Positions 17,395-26,344 of a stretch of DNA of 64,000 bases are shown piece after piece. The stretch is from Chlamydia pecorum E58. Lineage in GTDB: Bacteria > Chlamydiota > Chlamydiia > Chlamydiales > Chlamydiaceae. How positions within the stretch are numbered: position 1 is the stretch's first letter; each line of letters starts with the position of its first letter. The notes below the pieces were generated by a model, which was not told the DNA's origin, did no database searches, and saw only the letters and a list, made by a program, of their open reading frames with translations. Made by a program: the position numbers and the translations under genes. The stretch is from the NCBI RefSeq assembly GCF_000204135.1, contig NC_015408.1:310001-374000 (forward strand), given 5' to 3'.

Positions 17395-19350
17395 ATGGTT
17401 AATCCTCTTGGCACGAATGAGCATGAACAGATTCCTATAGAACCTCTCGCTTCTAAAGATGCGAGTTCAGCTTCTTCTACAGAAGCGGCTTCTAAGACGC
17501 AGGAGAAAAAAACAGAGGGCCCTACGCCTCAAGCAGTTGAGACGTGGAGTTTTTTAAGTGCTGCTCGTAATGCCTTGTCTTCATTGGTCAATAGACTTCT
17601 TGGTGTTGCATCTTCTACCCCTACAACCTCGCCTGACACCTCTCCTTCTGTAGATTCAACAGACCCGACTAACCCTACAGATCCTGTTGATCCAACCCCG
17701 CCTCCGCCTACTTTTGATGATTATAAAACACAAGCTGAAACAGCATATAATACCTTTTTAACTTCGACAGATTATAGTGCAGTGCAAGCAGCAGCTGTCT
17801 CTTTACAAGAAGCTGTGAATAAAATGAATGAACTTGCTGCAGAGGATACTGCTACTGAAGAACAGAAGACTACAGCTGCAGAGTGGGGAGAGAAAAATAC
17901 AAAAGTAACTCAAGTATACGCAGATTTGGAAGAGATTTCTAGATTATTGGAGGAGAACAAACAATATCAATCTTCTGCGAGTTCATTAGCTAATATTGAC
18001 CTTGTGAATGCTGCGCTACTTAAAAGTGAAGAAAATGCTGCTGCAGTGGAAGCAAAGCTAGATGAAATGAATGCAGAGGAGAGCCCTCCTTTAGGGAGAG
18101 TCCCAGCTTCTGCTGAAGCATTAAAAACACAAATGGACACTGTCACGGAAGAGACAAAAGCAATTACTAAAGTGTTGATAGATGCTTACAATGCTGGGGA
18201 AGATGCCTATGGTAGTGTACAACAAGCTATGGCAAATAATTCCCAGGCAAATATTGACGCTGCGAATGCGCAAATAACCCAAGCAAAGGAGACAATTCAA
18301 AACGCTCTACAAACATATCCAAATTCTCCCGTTTTACAGACAGCTCTATCGCGTGTGACAGCCGCAGAAGCAGCTCTTCAAAATATCAAGCCTGCAGAAG
18401 CTCCTTCTTCAGGAGGCGCAGCTTCTGCAGGAAGTGCTCAGCATCGTTCTTTTTCTGTTGGGAACGTGAGAGTTGCTTTGCTATTAGATGATGCAGAAAG
18501 CGAAAGCACAGCGACTGTGCTATCTGGCTTAAGAAAGATGATTGAGTTATTCCAAAGCGGAACTACTGTTGGAGGAGAGGCTCAAAAAGCAGAGACAGAA
18601 GCAGAAGCTGTAGCTGCTAATGATTCTGCTACAACAGAAGAAGAAGCACAAGCTGCTGTAGAAGAAGCTCTGCAAACTATGGCAGAAGCAAAAACTCGAG
18701 AAGGCTTAATTGATGCTATGGGGCAGATTGCCTCTGCTGCTATGGTCTCTGCTGGTGTTCCGCAAGCCGCAGCAGCTCCTGTAGCGAAATCTGTAAAACA
18801 GCTTTACAGTGCCTCTTCCAGCACAAGCAGCAAGAGGTTTGCAGATGGCTATAGTGCTTATCAGTCTCTAACGGATACGCTAAGCTCTATAAATGATCGT
18901 GGTAGAAACGCCTTAGATGCAGCAACACAGTCTGCATTGTCGCAACCTGTTCCTAGGAGAACAGAAACGCGAGCTAGGGGTTCTGAGGATCTCAGTCAGC
19001 GTGTAGCTAGAAGCATAGCTGAAGATAGCAAAACTTACGGAGATATCTATGCCCGTGTAGGAGCTTTGGAGAGCTTATCCACAGTACTTCAAAATAATCC
19101 TAATGCGAATGATGCTGAGATTAAACAAGCGCTTATGTCAGAGGTGAATAAGCCTCCTAAGTTTGGGTATCCTTATGTTCAGCTTCCTAGTGAGTCTATG
19201 CAGAAGTACTTAGGGAAGCTTATGCAGGAGTTCGTGGATGGAACTAAAGCTGCTGCAGAACGTAAGATGCTTTCTTTTGATACACGCACACAATTTATCC
19301 AACAGGTTCTGGTCAACCTTGGGTCTCTATACGCAGCGTATCTTAGCTAG
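17395..19350 (+). CDS. CT622/TaiP-family type III secretion effector homologue (76 kDa protein)
   Basis: The protein has 651 residues and no signal peptide. Residues 1-70 are rich in Ser, Thr and Glu, as is common for T3S signals. A Pro/Thr-rich stretch follows (about 75-105), then long Ala-rich helical and coiled-coil segments, and a more globular conserved C-terminal third ending LVNLGSLYAAYLS. The position after CT623 identifies it as CT622. In C. trachomatis that protein is a secreted effector (TaiP) that binds host ATG16L1 and needs its own chaperone. That role is inherited by homology only. There is no clear Shine-Dalgarno sequence; the ATG follows a run of eight T. Confidence 0.8.
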   Translation: MVNPLGTNEHEQIPIEPLASKDASSASSTEAASKTQEKKTEGPTPQAVETWSFLSAARNALSSLVNRLLGVASSTPTTSPDTSPSVDSTDPTNPTDPVDPTPPPPTFDDYKTQAETAYNTFLTSTDYSAVQAAAVSLQEAVNKMNELAAEDTATEEQKTTAAEWGEKNTKVTQVYADLEEISRLLEENKQYQSSASSLANIDLVNAALLKSEENAAAVEAKLDEMNAEESPPLGRVPASAEALKTQMDTVTEETKAITKVLIDAYNAGEDAYGSVQQAMANNSQANIDAANAQITQAKETIQNALQTYPNSPVLQTALSRVTAAEAALQNIKPAEAPSSGGAASAGSAQHRSFSVGNVRVALLLDDAESESTATVLSGLRKMIELFQSGTTVGGEAQKAETEAEAVAANDSATTEEEAQAAVEEALQTMAEAKTREGLIDAMGQIASAAMVSAGVPQAAAAPVAKSVKQLYSASSSTSSKRFADGYSAYQSLTDTLSSINDRGRNALDAATQSALSQPVPRRTETRARGSEDLSQRVARSIAEDSKTYGDIYARVGALESLSTVLQNNPNANDAEIKQALMSEVNKPPKFGYPYVQLPSESMQKYLGKLMQEFVDGTKAAAERKMLSFDTRTQFIQQVLVNLGSLYAAYLS

Positions 19351-19353
19351 ATA

Positions 19354-19381
19354 AAATACATACCTATCCAGGTATGTATTT
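19354..19381 (+). terminator. Perfect 12-bp hairpin after the CT622-like gene
   Basis: AAATACATACCT (19354-19365) pairs perfectly with AGGTATGTATTT (19370-19381) around a 4-base loop, four bases after the stop codon. T-rich sequence follows after GCTTCGG. It is the first of two terminator-like hairpins between these convergent genes. Confidence 0.7.
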
Positions 19382-19430
19382 GCTTCGGTATTTTTCTTGA
19401 TAAGAGTTTTCTTAGAAGCGAGTATAGCAT

Positions 19431-19460
19431 AAAAAACGCACCAGAGAGGTGCGTTTTTTT
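19431..19460. terminator. Bidirectional terminator between CT622-like and DUF582 genes
   Basis: AAAAAACGCACC (19431-19442) and GGTGCGTTTTTT (19448-19459) form a 12-bp stem with loop AGAGA. The A-run and T-run on its two sides make it work in both directions, so it can end both convergent transcripts. Confidence 0.9.
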
Positions 19461-19493
19461 ACTGGATGCTTTTAAAAGCTTGTAATTTATACG

Positions 19494-22121
19494 TTAATTA
19501 TAAATTGCTCCAGCCAACTGTGTAAGAATTTGATTTAGAATTTGCATAGATGTGGAAACTAATGTCCATTCTTGCTGGATGTTTGTCATTTGGTTTTGCA
19601 AATTCAACTGTTGCGTTTGGCTTTGTGTTGTATAATTTTGTTGGTCCGTTTGCACTTGAGAAAATATAGGGCTCAATCCCCCTGTCGGTGTGATATCTGG
19701 AAAGCCATTAGCAATAAATCCTTCTAGAGCCGCTAGAGTTGGAATCCAATCCTTAAAGCTGGTAATTTTAAATGTATCTTTATCATAGGTATCTTGACTG
19801 CTCCCCTCTTTTTGAGGTTCAACAGTTACACTTACAAATAGAGAATCTAAGACCGTAAGCTGATTTAAAGTAATCGCCAGGGAGTATTTGTAGCGAGTAA
19901 CTGAGTTAATCATCACTGCCAGCTGTGCCTTATCGACGCCTTCAAGGTTCTTTATCCGTTCAAGTAGAGAGTTTGCAAGTGCTAATGCACGTTTACATTG
20001 CTCAGAATCTCTAGTGATGTATTCACGTTCGCGTGACATTCCTACGATAGTATCGAAGTAATCACCACAAAAGAGGTCTGCTCCTTCTTTACTTTCTATT
20101 AAATAGGACGAGAAATTGTAGTAGACAGAGGTAATGGCAAAGCTATTAGTGATAGATAACAGATTGTTAAGGGCGTTTGCTGCTAGGTTGTTAAAATTAA
20201 TTTCTTTAATTAAAGGCTCTAGAAAGTTTGCTTGCTTCGGTAATTGAGAGTTTAAAATCATGTAAATAAATGCAGATCCTAAACTGTTAGCGCGTAACCA
20301 TTCTTGGACAGCTTCTGTTCTTTGATTTGTAAATGAAGCTGTCCCGGGATCTAGATTCTCATATTGGGTTTCTAAGCTTGCAATTTGCTGTTGTAGCGAT
20401 TGGATATGGGCGTTAGCTGCTGCAGAATATTGTTGTAGTAAGCTTTGTGCTTGAGAAACAAAGGTATCAGATATACTCCCCACACTTAATAAATTTTGAG
20501 TTACATATTTATTTAAGTCGGGGTAGTAGTTGCCGTTTTTTTCGATATAGTAATTTGCAAAACTGCTATCGTCAGCTATAGATTGTACTTTGCTCCCGAT
20601 GTCAGAAAAAAAGTGCCTTTGAGCAAGTTCTCTTCCTTGAGTTTTAGTGTAAGTTTTCATTTGATCTGTTGTAGTAACGGCATTATGTATGCAGTAGTCC
20701 GCAAGTATTTGGTAAACTTCAGTTTTGGAGATCCAGCCGAAAACAACATCTCCTCCTGAAATAATTCGGATATTTAAGAACTGATTAACGTAGTTATTTA
20801 ATAGTGTTTTTTCTTCAGAGGTTAGGTTTTCATAAGCATAAGACATACTGATAAGAGCAGCATCGAGCTCCATAGAAACGGTTAACATAGAGGAGCCATA
20901 TTGTCCCTCAAAAGCGGTTTTTAGTTTCGATGCACACTCCATCCATGCTGTCATGGTAGCGTTGGTTTCTTGAAACAGAGCAAGTTGTTCTTCAACAGCT
21001 TTTCTTTGAGTATCTATAGCTCTACGTGCTTCATTAAGATTAAGAATTAAGGTTTGGTAGGTTCCTGTAATTTTATCTCTATATGTTGCTGCTTGTGATG
21101 CAGTCAAATAGCGATCTAAGGCGGTTTTGTTGGGGAGTTCTGTAGCTCTGTAAATTGTAGATAAGTCGGCATCTGTTAAAGGTTGCTTTGTAAGCAAAGG
21201 AGAAAGAACTTGAATCATTTGAATGACTTCAGAGTCTCCTCCTAAAGAAGGTTCTTGAGTCATGGCATCTTGAAGCCCACTACAAATAGCTTGTAGCATC
21301 GTTTGTCCATTGATTTCTTTGACATTTTCGGGCGTCATTGCAGGAATCTGTAATTGGATACTTAGTAAGGCCTGATTCATGTCCTTGATGATGCTTCCGA
21401 TATGAGTGCGGTATACCAGCAGATGTTCTTCAATATTTTCAGCAATAAAGGTCTCAACATAGGAGGTTTCATAAGCTGCTAGGGCCTGTGTAATAGTCTC
21501 TTCTGGTGTGTTTGATGCTTCTAATTTTGCCCTTAGTTCTGTCTGTCCTTGCTGGATCTCTGCTGCTTGTTCAGTTTTGACATATGTAGCAAGGCTTTCT
21601 GGAGATGGTACTGAAACTCCAGAGAATACTGCTCTTTGTTCTACATCTGATAAAGAAGTTTTTCCTTGATAGCTTGAAAGAAGTATTTGTGTTGTAGCAA
21701 TTGTGGATAGCCTACTTAAATCTATCGCAGTCACTGTTGAAATCAACTCATTCAGACCTTGGAGAGCTTCAGGAATTAAAGCCAACGCCGCGTTTTCTTG
21801 AATTGCGGCAACTGTAGTTCCTGTAATTGTCTTAGGTATAGGGGCAGAACTTTTTATAGGTTTTTTAAAAGAAGATGTCGCTCGAGAAACAGGAAAAGCT
21901 GTGTTATTCGCATTAATAAAAGTTTCCGGAGAAGCTTGGGCTGACTGTAAGGCAAGAGCTAAATGCTTTAATGCATAAATCCCTGAATTTAATTCTTCTA
22001 TGTTGATTGCAGGTTGTGCATGAGGATTAAACCTTGAATATTTGTGATTTAAATTAATCACATGCACACCCTCTCCAGAGCTCGTTTTTGGACATAATGA
22101 AATAGAAGAAAAAGAAGACAT
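19494..22121 (-). CDS. DUF582 family protein, probable secreted effector (copy 1)
   Basis: The protein has 875 residues, is largely helical, and has no signal peptide or membrane segment. Its C-terminal ~35 residues (IQQEWTLVSTSMQILNQ) match the end of the divergent neighbour (MQQEWTVVATSLQILNQ), so the two are paralogues. In C. trachomatis the DUF582 proteins (CT619-621, CT711, CT712) are T3S substrates, and several bind the host ESCRT protein Hrs. Position next to CT622 places this one in the CT619-621 group; exact orthology is unclear. Coiled coils are likely around residues 395-430 and 565-600. Confidence 0.8.
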   Translation of the reverse strand: MSSFSSISLCPKTSSGEGVHVINLNHKYSRFNPHAQPAINIEELNSGIYALKHLALALQSAQASPETFINANNTAFPVSRATSSFKKPIKSSAPIPKTITGTTVAAIQENAALALIPEALQGLNELISTVTAIDLSRLSTIATTQILLSSYQGKTSLSDVEQRAVFSGVSVPSPESLATYVKTEQAAEIQQGQTELRAKLEASNTPEETITQALAAYETSYVETFIAENIEEHLLVYRTHIGSIIKDMNQALLSIQLQIPAMTPENVKEINGQTMLQAICSGLQDAMTQEPSLGGDSEVIQMIQVLSPLLTKQPLTDADLSTIYRATELPNKTALDRYLTASQAATYRDKITGTYQTLILNLNEARRAIDTQRKAVEEQLALFQETNATMTAWMECASKLKTAFEGQYGSSMLTVSMELDAALISMSYAYENLTSEEKTLLNNYVNQFLNIRIISGGDVVFGWISKTEVYQILADYCIHNAVTTTDQMKTYTKTQGRELAQRHFFSDIGSKVQSIADDSSFANYYIEKNGNYYPDLNKYVTQNLLSVGSISDTFVSQAQSLLQQYSAAANAHIQSLQQQIASLETQYENLDPGTASFTNQRTEAVQEWLRANSLGSAFIYMILNSQLPKQANFLEPLIKEINFNNLAANALNNLLSITNSFAITSVYYNFSSYLIESKEGADLFCGDYFDTIVGMSREREYITRDSEQCKRALALANSLLERIKNLEGVDKAQLAVMINSVTRYKYSLAITLNQLTVLDSLFVSVTVEPQKEGSSQDTYDKDTFKITSFKDWIPTLAALEGFIANGFPDITPTGGLSPIFSQVQTDQQNYTTQSQTQQLNLQNQMTNIQQEWTLVSTSMQILNQILTQLAGAIYN

Positions 22122-22315
22122 AGAAAAAATTATCTTTTGTTTTTCTTTTATTCTCTTTCTTTTGAAGATTTTTCTATAAAACTATTTTTGTTTTGATTTT
22201 TTTATTTTTCTTATGGTGTTGTTTGTTCGTTTTTTAAGAAAACAGCATTTTTATTTTAATTAAAAATAAAAAAAATCATGGTAATGTTAATAAAAAATAA
22301 TGTTGTCAACCATGA
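22122..22315. promoter_or_regulatory. AT-rich divergent promoter region between two DUF582 genes
   Basis: This 194-base gap is extremely T/A-rich and must hold both promoters. It contains a near-perfect AT palindrome centred on AATT around 22260 (TTTTTATTTT-AATT-AAAAATAAAA). I could not pick unique -35 and -10 boxes. Confidence 0.45.
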
Positions 22316-24844
22316 ATGGACGTTGCCATGATGAATAGTTCTTCTATTTTAGCGCTTTGCAGAAGACTTCCTACAGATCTTTCTTTAAAAGTTCCTGTAC
22401 AGCAGCCACAGCAGTTATTAGAGCAAGTATTTCATTATGAGAACATTATTTCAGAAAAATTTATTGTTCAGAGGTTATTGCAAGTTTTAGAGCAGAAATC
22501 TAACGAGAGCTATCGTCATTTGCAAGAGAGGATGCATAAATATGACGCAGAGCAGAGCACAGGAATGAAATCACTATGTGCAGTTGCGAGGCGTGAAAAG
22601 CCTCTTTCATCTTTTTCTGATTCTATTTCTGTAGTTGCCACAACTCCAGGGACAGGGACGCCGGGCTCTACATCTGAAATTACGTATTATAATGGCATAA
22701 AGCAAAACTGGGCGAAAAATCTCATCACAGGGATTAATACTGTGTTAACTAAAATCATGGCATTTGTAAATGGCTCGAGCAATCGGGAGGAATTTAATAA
22801 AATTCAAGCTGAAGTTCAGAGGTTAGTCGCTGCGGGAACAAACCTAACAAATGAGGATTTTACTCTACTTTATAGTCTTCCTAAACAGATATTTACAGCA
22901 ATGCAAAGAGCGGAGACGTTAACGGGAACGCAGAAAGTAGAGTTTACGAATGAATTAGCTGATCAATTTGGGAATGAACAAACTTTAGTGCAAACCTTCG
23001 CAGATATTCGTATAGAGGGATTTCAAGATATTTTGACTGCGATCAAAGCTCTGCTTACTACTGAGCAGTTTGAGGTTTTTTTACCAATAGAGCAAAAGCT
23101 TTTAGAGCTATCTAGCCATATGTCCAAGTTTACTGAGCAAGAACTTTTAGAAGTTGCTAATGCTGGAGAGAATTTCGCTACAGTGATTCGTGAGTCTGAG
23201 CTTTCAAGAAATGATAAAATCTTTTTCTGTCAGAATATCTCGGATTTGTATGAGGATCAGGTGAGTGCTCTGAATTCCTTTGATACTGTTATTGCTGGGA
23301 GTGTATATGTAAATCAGCATCAAGGAACAGTGTTTTCTTTGGTGACAAATTTCATGACCTCTTTGATGGGGACTTTTGCGCCTATTGATTTAAGCACTGC
23401 GAATATAGACGTAACCAGTGCTTCTATCTCTGGAGCTTTACAAACAGCTCGAGCTATAAACTCTCGTTTTAAAGAATTAACTGCAAACCAGAAGCAGCTC
23501 GTGAACAATGCTGTAGAATCGTTGAAAAGGTTTCGAATTGATCAGTATCTAGGAGCTGTATGGGCGTATTTTGTCGCAGCTACAGTGCTAGCAAATAAAC
23601 CTTCAGCAACAATGACTGAGGTAGGACAAGCTATAAATGCAGCAGCAGAAGAGATAACAGGGTCAGGCTTTGGGTTGGCATATGGAATGAAGCAGGCCAT
23701 GGACCAAATAGTAACTAATAGTGGGCAATTTACTTTAGGTACAACAGGTACAAATACATACGAGAATTATACTATTTATAGTAATGACAATTCTAAAGTA
23801 TCCGTTAACAAAGTATTATTAAATTTTGGCTCGACAGGTTTTCTTCCAAAAGTGACATCTTGGGCACAAAGTTTTGCAGAAACTACTGCTCGTGCTTATT
23901 TTCGGTACAAGGCTTTAGCAGCTGTAGAGTCAGAAACTATTCAGTCTCAAGTTGAGGAGTTGCAAAATGAGCAGAAGCAGTTTAATTCATTAGAGCAAAA
24001 TCTTTATGCACAGCAGCTTGTTGCTCAAGCAAGTGAAGTGCGCGCTATGCCTCTTCCTTCGGCTGTGGCTTCAGTTCTTATAGATCGTTATATGCCAAAA
24101 GAGGTGGACTTCTTAAACAGTATCTATGGGGAACTTTACTATAGCAATTTGGGTTCTTCTGTGGGCAATGCGATGATCGAAGCTATAGCGCAATATGTAA
24201 ACGGAGCGACATATTTTAACTTTGCGAGTTATGTAGGGCAACAGCCTGCTGTTGGAGCTGGGTCTGGGTCTGGAGGAGATAACACCTTCCCAGGATCTCA
24301 AGAGAGTGCCCAGGCAAAACTAGACCGAGAACGAGATCAAGCAGCTTTATATTTAGCAGCAACACAGAAGGCTTTAACCACTCTTAAAGAACAAAAAGAG
24401 CGTGTTCTTGAGGATAACACCATTACAAATGAACAACGTACGACGATTCTAGATTCTTTAGCTTTATATCAAGATAACTTAAATACAATTTCAGGATCCT
24501 TAGTTCTTTTGCAGGTATATCTAAGTCCTTTAAGTGTTAGTGCTGGCGATGTTGCTGGGACGTTTAAGGTTACGGGTGGTCAGGAACAGTGGCAGTCTCG
24601 TTTAGAAATTTTAGAAGATGCTTTAGTTTCAGGGTTGGTAGGGAATTCTATTAATGGAGGGATGTTCCCACTTCAGGCGACGATTCAGGCAGATCAACAA
24701 GGATTCGCAGATTTAGGGCAGAATTTCCAGTTAGAGCTTCAGATGCATTTAACCTCTATGCAGCAAGAATGGACAGTTGTTGCAACTTCCTTGCAGATTT
24801 TGAATCAAATGTACCTAAGCCTAGCAAGAAGTTTAATAGGTTAA
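22316..24844 (+). CDS. DUF582 family protein, probable secreted effector (copy 2)
   Basis: This 842-residue paralogue of the divergent upstream gene is helical throughout, without signal peptide or membrane segment. A flexible linker GAGSGSGGD (around residue 646) precedes a conserved C-terminal helical bundle of about 200 residues. The ends of the two paralogues are most alike, the N-termini least. Possible starts are the ATGs at 22316, 22328 and 22331; none has a good Shine-Dalgarno sequence. It is probably a T3S effector of the CT620/CT621 group that could target the host ESCRT machinery, by family knowledge only. Confidence 0.8.
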   Translation: MDVAMMNSSSILALCRRLPTDLSLKVPVQQPQQLLEQVFHYENIISEKFIVQRLLQVLEQKSNESYRHLQERMHKYDAEQSTGMKSLCAVARREKPLSSFSDSISVVATTPGTGTPGSTSEITYYNGIKQNWAKNLITGINTVLTKIMAFVNGSSNREEFNKIQAEVQRLVAAGTNLTNEDFTLLYSLPKQIFTAMQRAETLTGTQKVEFTNELADQFGNEQTLVQTFADIRIEGFQDILTAIKALLTTEQFEVFLPIEQKLLELSSHMSKFTEQELLEVANAGENFATVIRESELSRNDKIFFCQNISDLYEDQVSALNSFDTVIAGSVYVNQHQGTVFSLVTNFMTSLMGTFAPIDLSTANIDVTSASISGALQTARAINSRFKELTANQKQLVNNAVESLKRFRIDQYLGAVWAYFVAATVLANKPSATMTEVGQAINAAAEEITGSGFGLAYGMKQAMDQIVTNSGQFTLGTTGTNTYENYTIYSNDNSKVSVNKVLLNFGSTGFLPKVTSWAQSFAETTARAYFRYKALAAVESETIQSQVEELQNEQKQFNSLEQNLYAQQLVAQASEVRAMPLPSAVASVLIDRYMPKEVDFLNSIYGELYYSNLGSSVGNAMIEAIAQYVNGATYFNFASYVGQQPAVGAGSGSGGDNTFPGSQESAQAKLDRERDQAALYLAATQKALTTLKEQKERVLEDNTITNEQRTTILDSLALYQDNLNTISGSLVLLQVYLSPLSVSAGDVAGTFKVTGGQEQWQSRLEILEDALVSGLVGNSINGGMFPLQATIQADQQGFADLGQNFQLELQMHLTSMQQEWTVVATSLQILNQMYLSLARSLIG

Positions 24845-24849
24845 AGGAT

Positions 24850-24868
24850 CCCTCATAGAGGTTTTTTA
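24850..24868 (+). terminator. Short hairpin with T-run after DUF582 copy 2
   Basis: CCTC (24851-24854) and GAGG (24858-24861) flank ATA, and TTTTTT follows at once, six bases after the stop codon. The stem is short, so its strength is uncertain. Confidence 0.5.
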
Positions 24869-24936
24869 TAGCTCAAAAAATGGTGGCATAGTTTTTGCTT
24901 CTTTCTTTTTATGAAACAGTATGAGGAGAAGTCTCT

Positions 24937-25113
24937 ATGCATCCCACACAAGTGCACCAAAAATTAGCACGCCTGGAATTCCTAAATGACCAGCTGTATG
25001 CAGAACTTGAGTTTATAAATGAATTGCTTCTTACGTTGGGTTTCCCCGAGGGGATTGCTACAATAAAAGCTATAGCTCAAGAGGTTCTTTCAGATGAAGA
25101 GTTCCTAGATTAA
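24937..25113 (+). CDS. Small conserved chlamydial protein (CT652.1-like)
   Basis: This is a 58-codon gene, ATG at 24937 to TAA at 25113. GAGGAGA lies 7-13 bases before the ATG, one of the better ribosome sites in the window. The product (MHPTQVHQKLARLEFLNDQL...) is acidic at its C-terminus and probably two helices; residues 8-33 have coiled-coil character. C. trachomatis has a small gene, CT652.1, at the same place beside lptB, which supports reality. Function is unknown. It converges on lptB with a 20-base gap. Confidence 0.7.
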   Translation: MHPTQVHQKLARLEFLNDQLYAELEFINELLLTLGFPEGIATIKAIAQEVLSDEEFLD

Positions 25114-25133
25114 AACTGCGTGCTGTCTTTTGG

Positions 25134-25856
25134 CTAATAGGTAAACGAGTCCCCTAAATAATGTTGCTTTACCATGGGGTTGGTGATCATCTGTGATGCA
25201 GAGCCCTCAAAAAAAATCTTCCCATCGATAATAAGATAGCATCTATCCGCAATAGAGAGGAGTTCCTTAGCATTATGATCCGTGATGAGAATGCCAATTC
25301 CTCTTCCGGCTAAGATTTTAATGAGGTATTTTACATTCTGAATTACTAAGGGGTCGACATTTGCAAAAGGCTCATCAAGAAGAAGCACACTAGGATTTAA
25401 TGCAAGGACACAAGCGATTTCCAATCTTCGACGTTCCCCTCCAGATAGGGAGCCGGCTTTTTTATGCAAGCATGTGGTTAATTGTAAATCTTCAACAAGA
25501 GTGTGAAGCAAGTGGGATTGTTGCTTACGCCCTTTATAGATAATTTCAAGAATGCAGGATAAGTTGGCTTCTGTGGTTAAGTCTTTAAATACTGTGGGTT
25601 CTTGTGCAAGATAACCAATCCCTAAACGAGCCCTACTGTCCATGGTTTTCCGTGTTACGTCAATGTTTTTAAACAGGATCTGTCCTGCATCTGGGCGGAT
25701 TAACCCTACAGTTTGATAAAATGCTGTCGTTTTCCCTGCACCATTAGGACCAAGAAGACCTACAATTTCTCCAGGGTTGATATCGAAAGAAACATCGTTA
25801 GTGACGGGTTTTTTATTGTATTTTTTAACAAGATTACGCACGGAGAGTATAGGCAT
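25134..25856 (-). CDS. lptB: LPS export ABC transporter ATPase LptB
   Basis: This 240-residue ABC ATPase has Walker A GLLGPNGAGKTT, Q-loop, signature LSGGERRRLEIA, Walker B VLLLDEPFANVDP and the H-loop LITDHNAKELL. The DPLVIQNVKYLIKIL region and its length are typical of LptB (YhbG). It powers extraction of LPS from the inner membrane with LptFG and LptC. It is the third gene of a minus-strand set kdsA - LptC-like - lptB, with a 5-base gap to the gene before it. It matches CT653. Confidence 0.94.
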   Translation of the reverse strand: MPILSVRNLVKKYNKKPVTNDVSFDINPGEIVGLLGPNGAGKTTAFYQTVGLIRPDAGQILFKNIDVTRKTMDSRARLGIGYLAQEPTVFKDLTTEANLSCILEIIYKGRKQQSHLLHTLVEDLQLTTCLHKKAGSLSGGERRRLEIACVLALNPSVLLLDEPFANVDPLVIQNVKYLIKILAGRGIGILITDHNAKELLSIADRCYLIIDGKIFFEGSASQMITNPMVKQHYLGDSFTY

Positions 25857-25861
25857 AAGTC

Positions 25862-26344
25862 TTATTTCCTTAGTAAAGATAGAGAGAACGTTTTCATGCC
25901 TCCAGAGATACGATCTTCTGGGTCTAGAGGCTCATTCAGTGAGTCAATGCGGAAACAGCAATTGTGAATACTTAACATCCCGTCTAGGTAATCTAAAAGA
26001 CCTGAGTTGCCCTGAAATAGCATGATTCTATCTAACTCCTGAGTGCGGATGTTCCCAGAAATTCGAGAAAGAAACTCTTTGCAGGAGACGTCCTTGCGGG
26101 CGATACGCAGCTCTATATGTGACTTAATAATGTCACAGTGAAAAAACTTTTGGTGAGCAGAGCAAATTTCCTTACGTATTCCAAGTTTTTTAATTTTTAA
26201 AAAAGGAGGGACAGCTTCTGTACGTTTCTTATCACAAGGCGGCTCACAGAATTTACTAAAATTGAGCATGATAAAGAGCGTCCCACACGCCAAAAGTAAC
26301 ATCCCCAGAAGACCCAAAAAACCACACACAATAAATCTTGTCAT
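25862..26344 (-). CDS. Single-pass membrane protein between kdsA and lptB, candidate LptC
   Basis: The protein has 160 residues. Residues 4-28 form one N-terminal membrane helix ([18 protein letters not shown]). The remaining ~130 residues would lie in the periplasm and include short beta-type segments ([23 protein letters not shown]). That is the layout of LptC, the bitopic LptBFG partner, but it is shorter and I see no firm sequence signature. Its start overlaps the kdsA stop by 4 bases (ATGA type) and it ends 5 bases before lptB, so all three are one operon. It matches CT654, annotated as hypothetical. The LptC role is inferred from topology and context. Confidence 0.75.
   Translation of the reverse strand: MTRFIVCGFLGLLGMLLLACGTLFIMLNFSKFCEPPCDKKRTEAVPPFLKIKKLGIRKEICSAHQKFFHCDIIKSHIELRIARKDVSCKEFLSRISGNIRTQELDRIMLFQGNSGLLDYLDGMLSIHNCCFRIDSLNEPLDPEDRISGGMKTFSLSLLRK

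Noticed and set aside
19397..19428. TTGATA...TATAGC between the two hairpins after the CT622-like gene, as a small-RNA promoter
   Set aside because: The spacer is about 20 bases and any transcript would meet the 19431 terminator at once.
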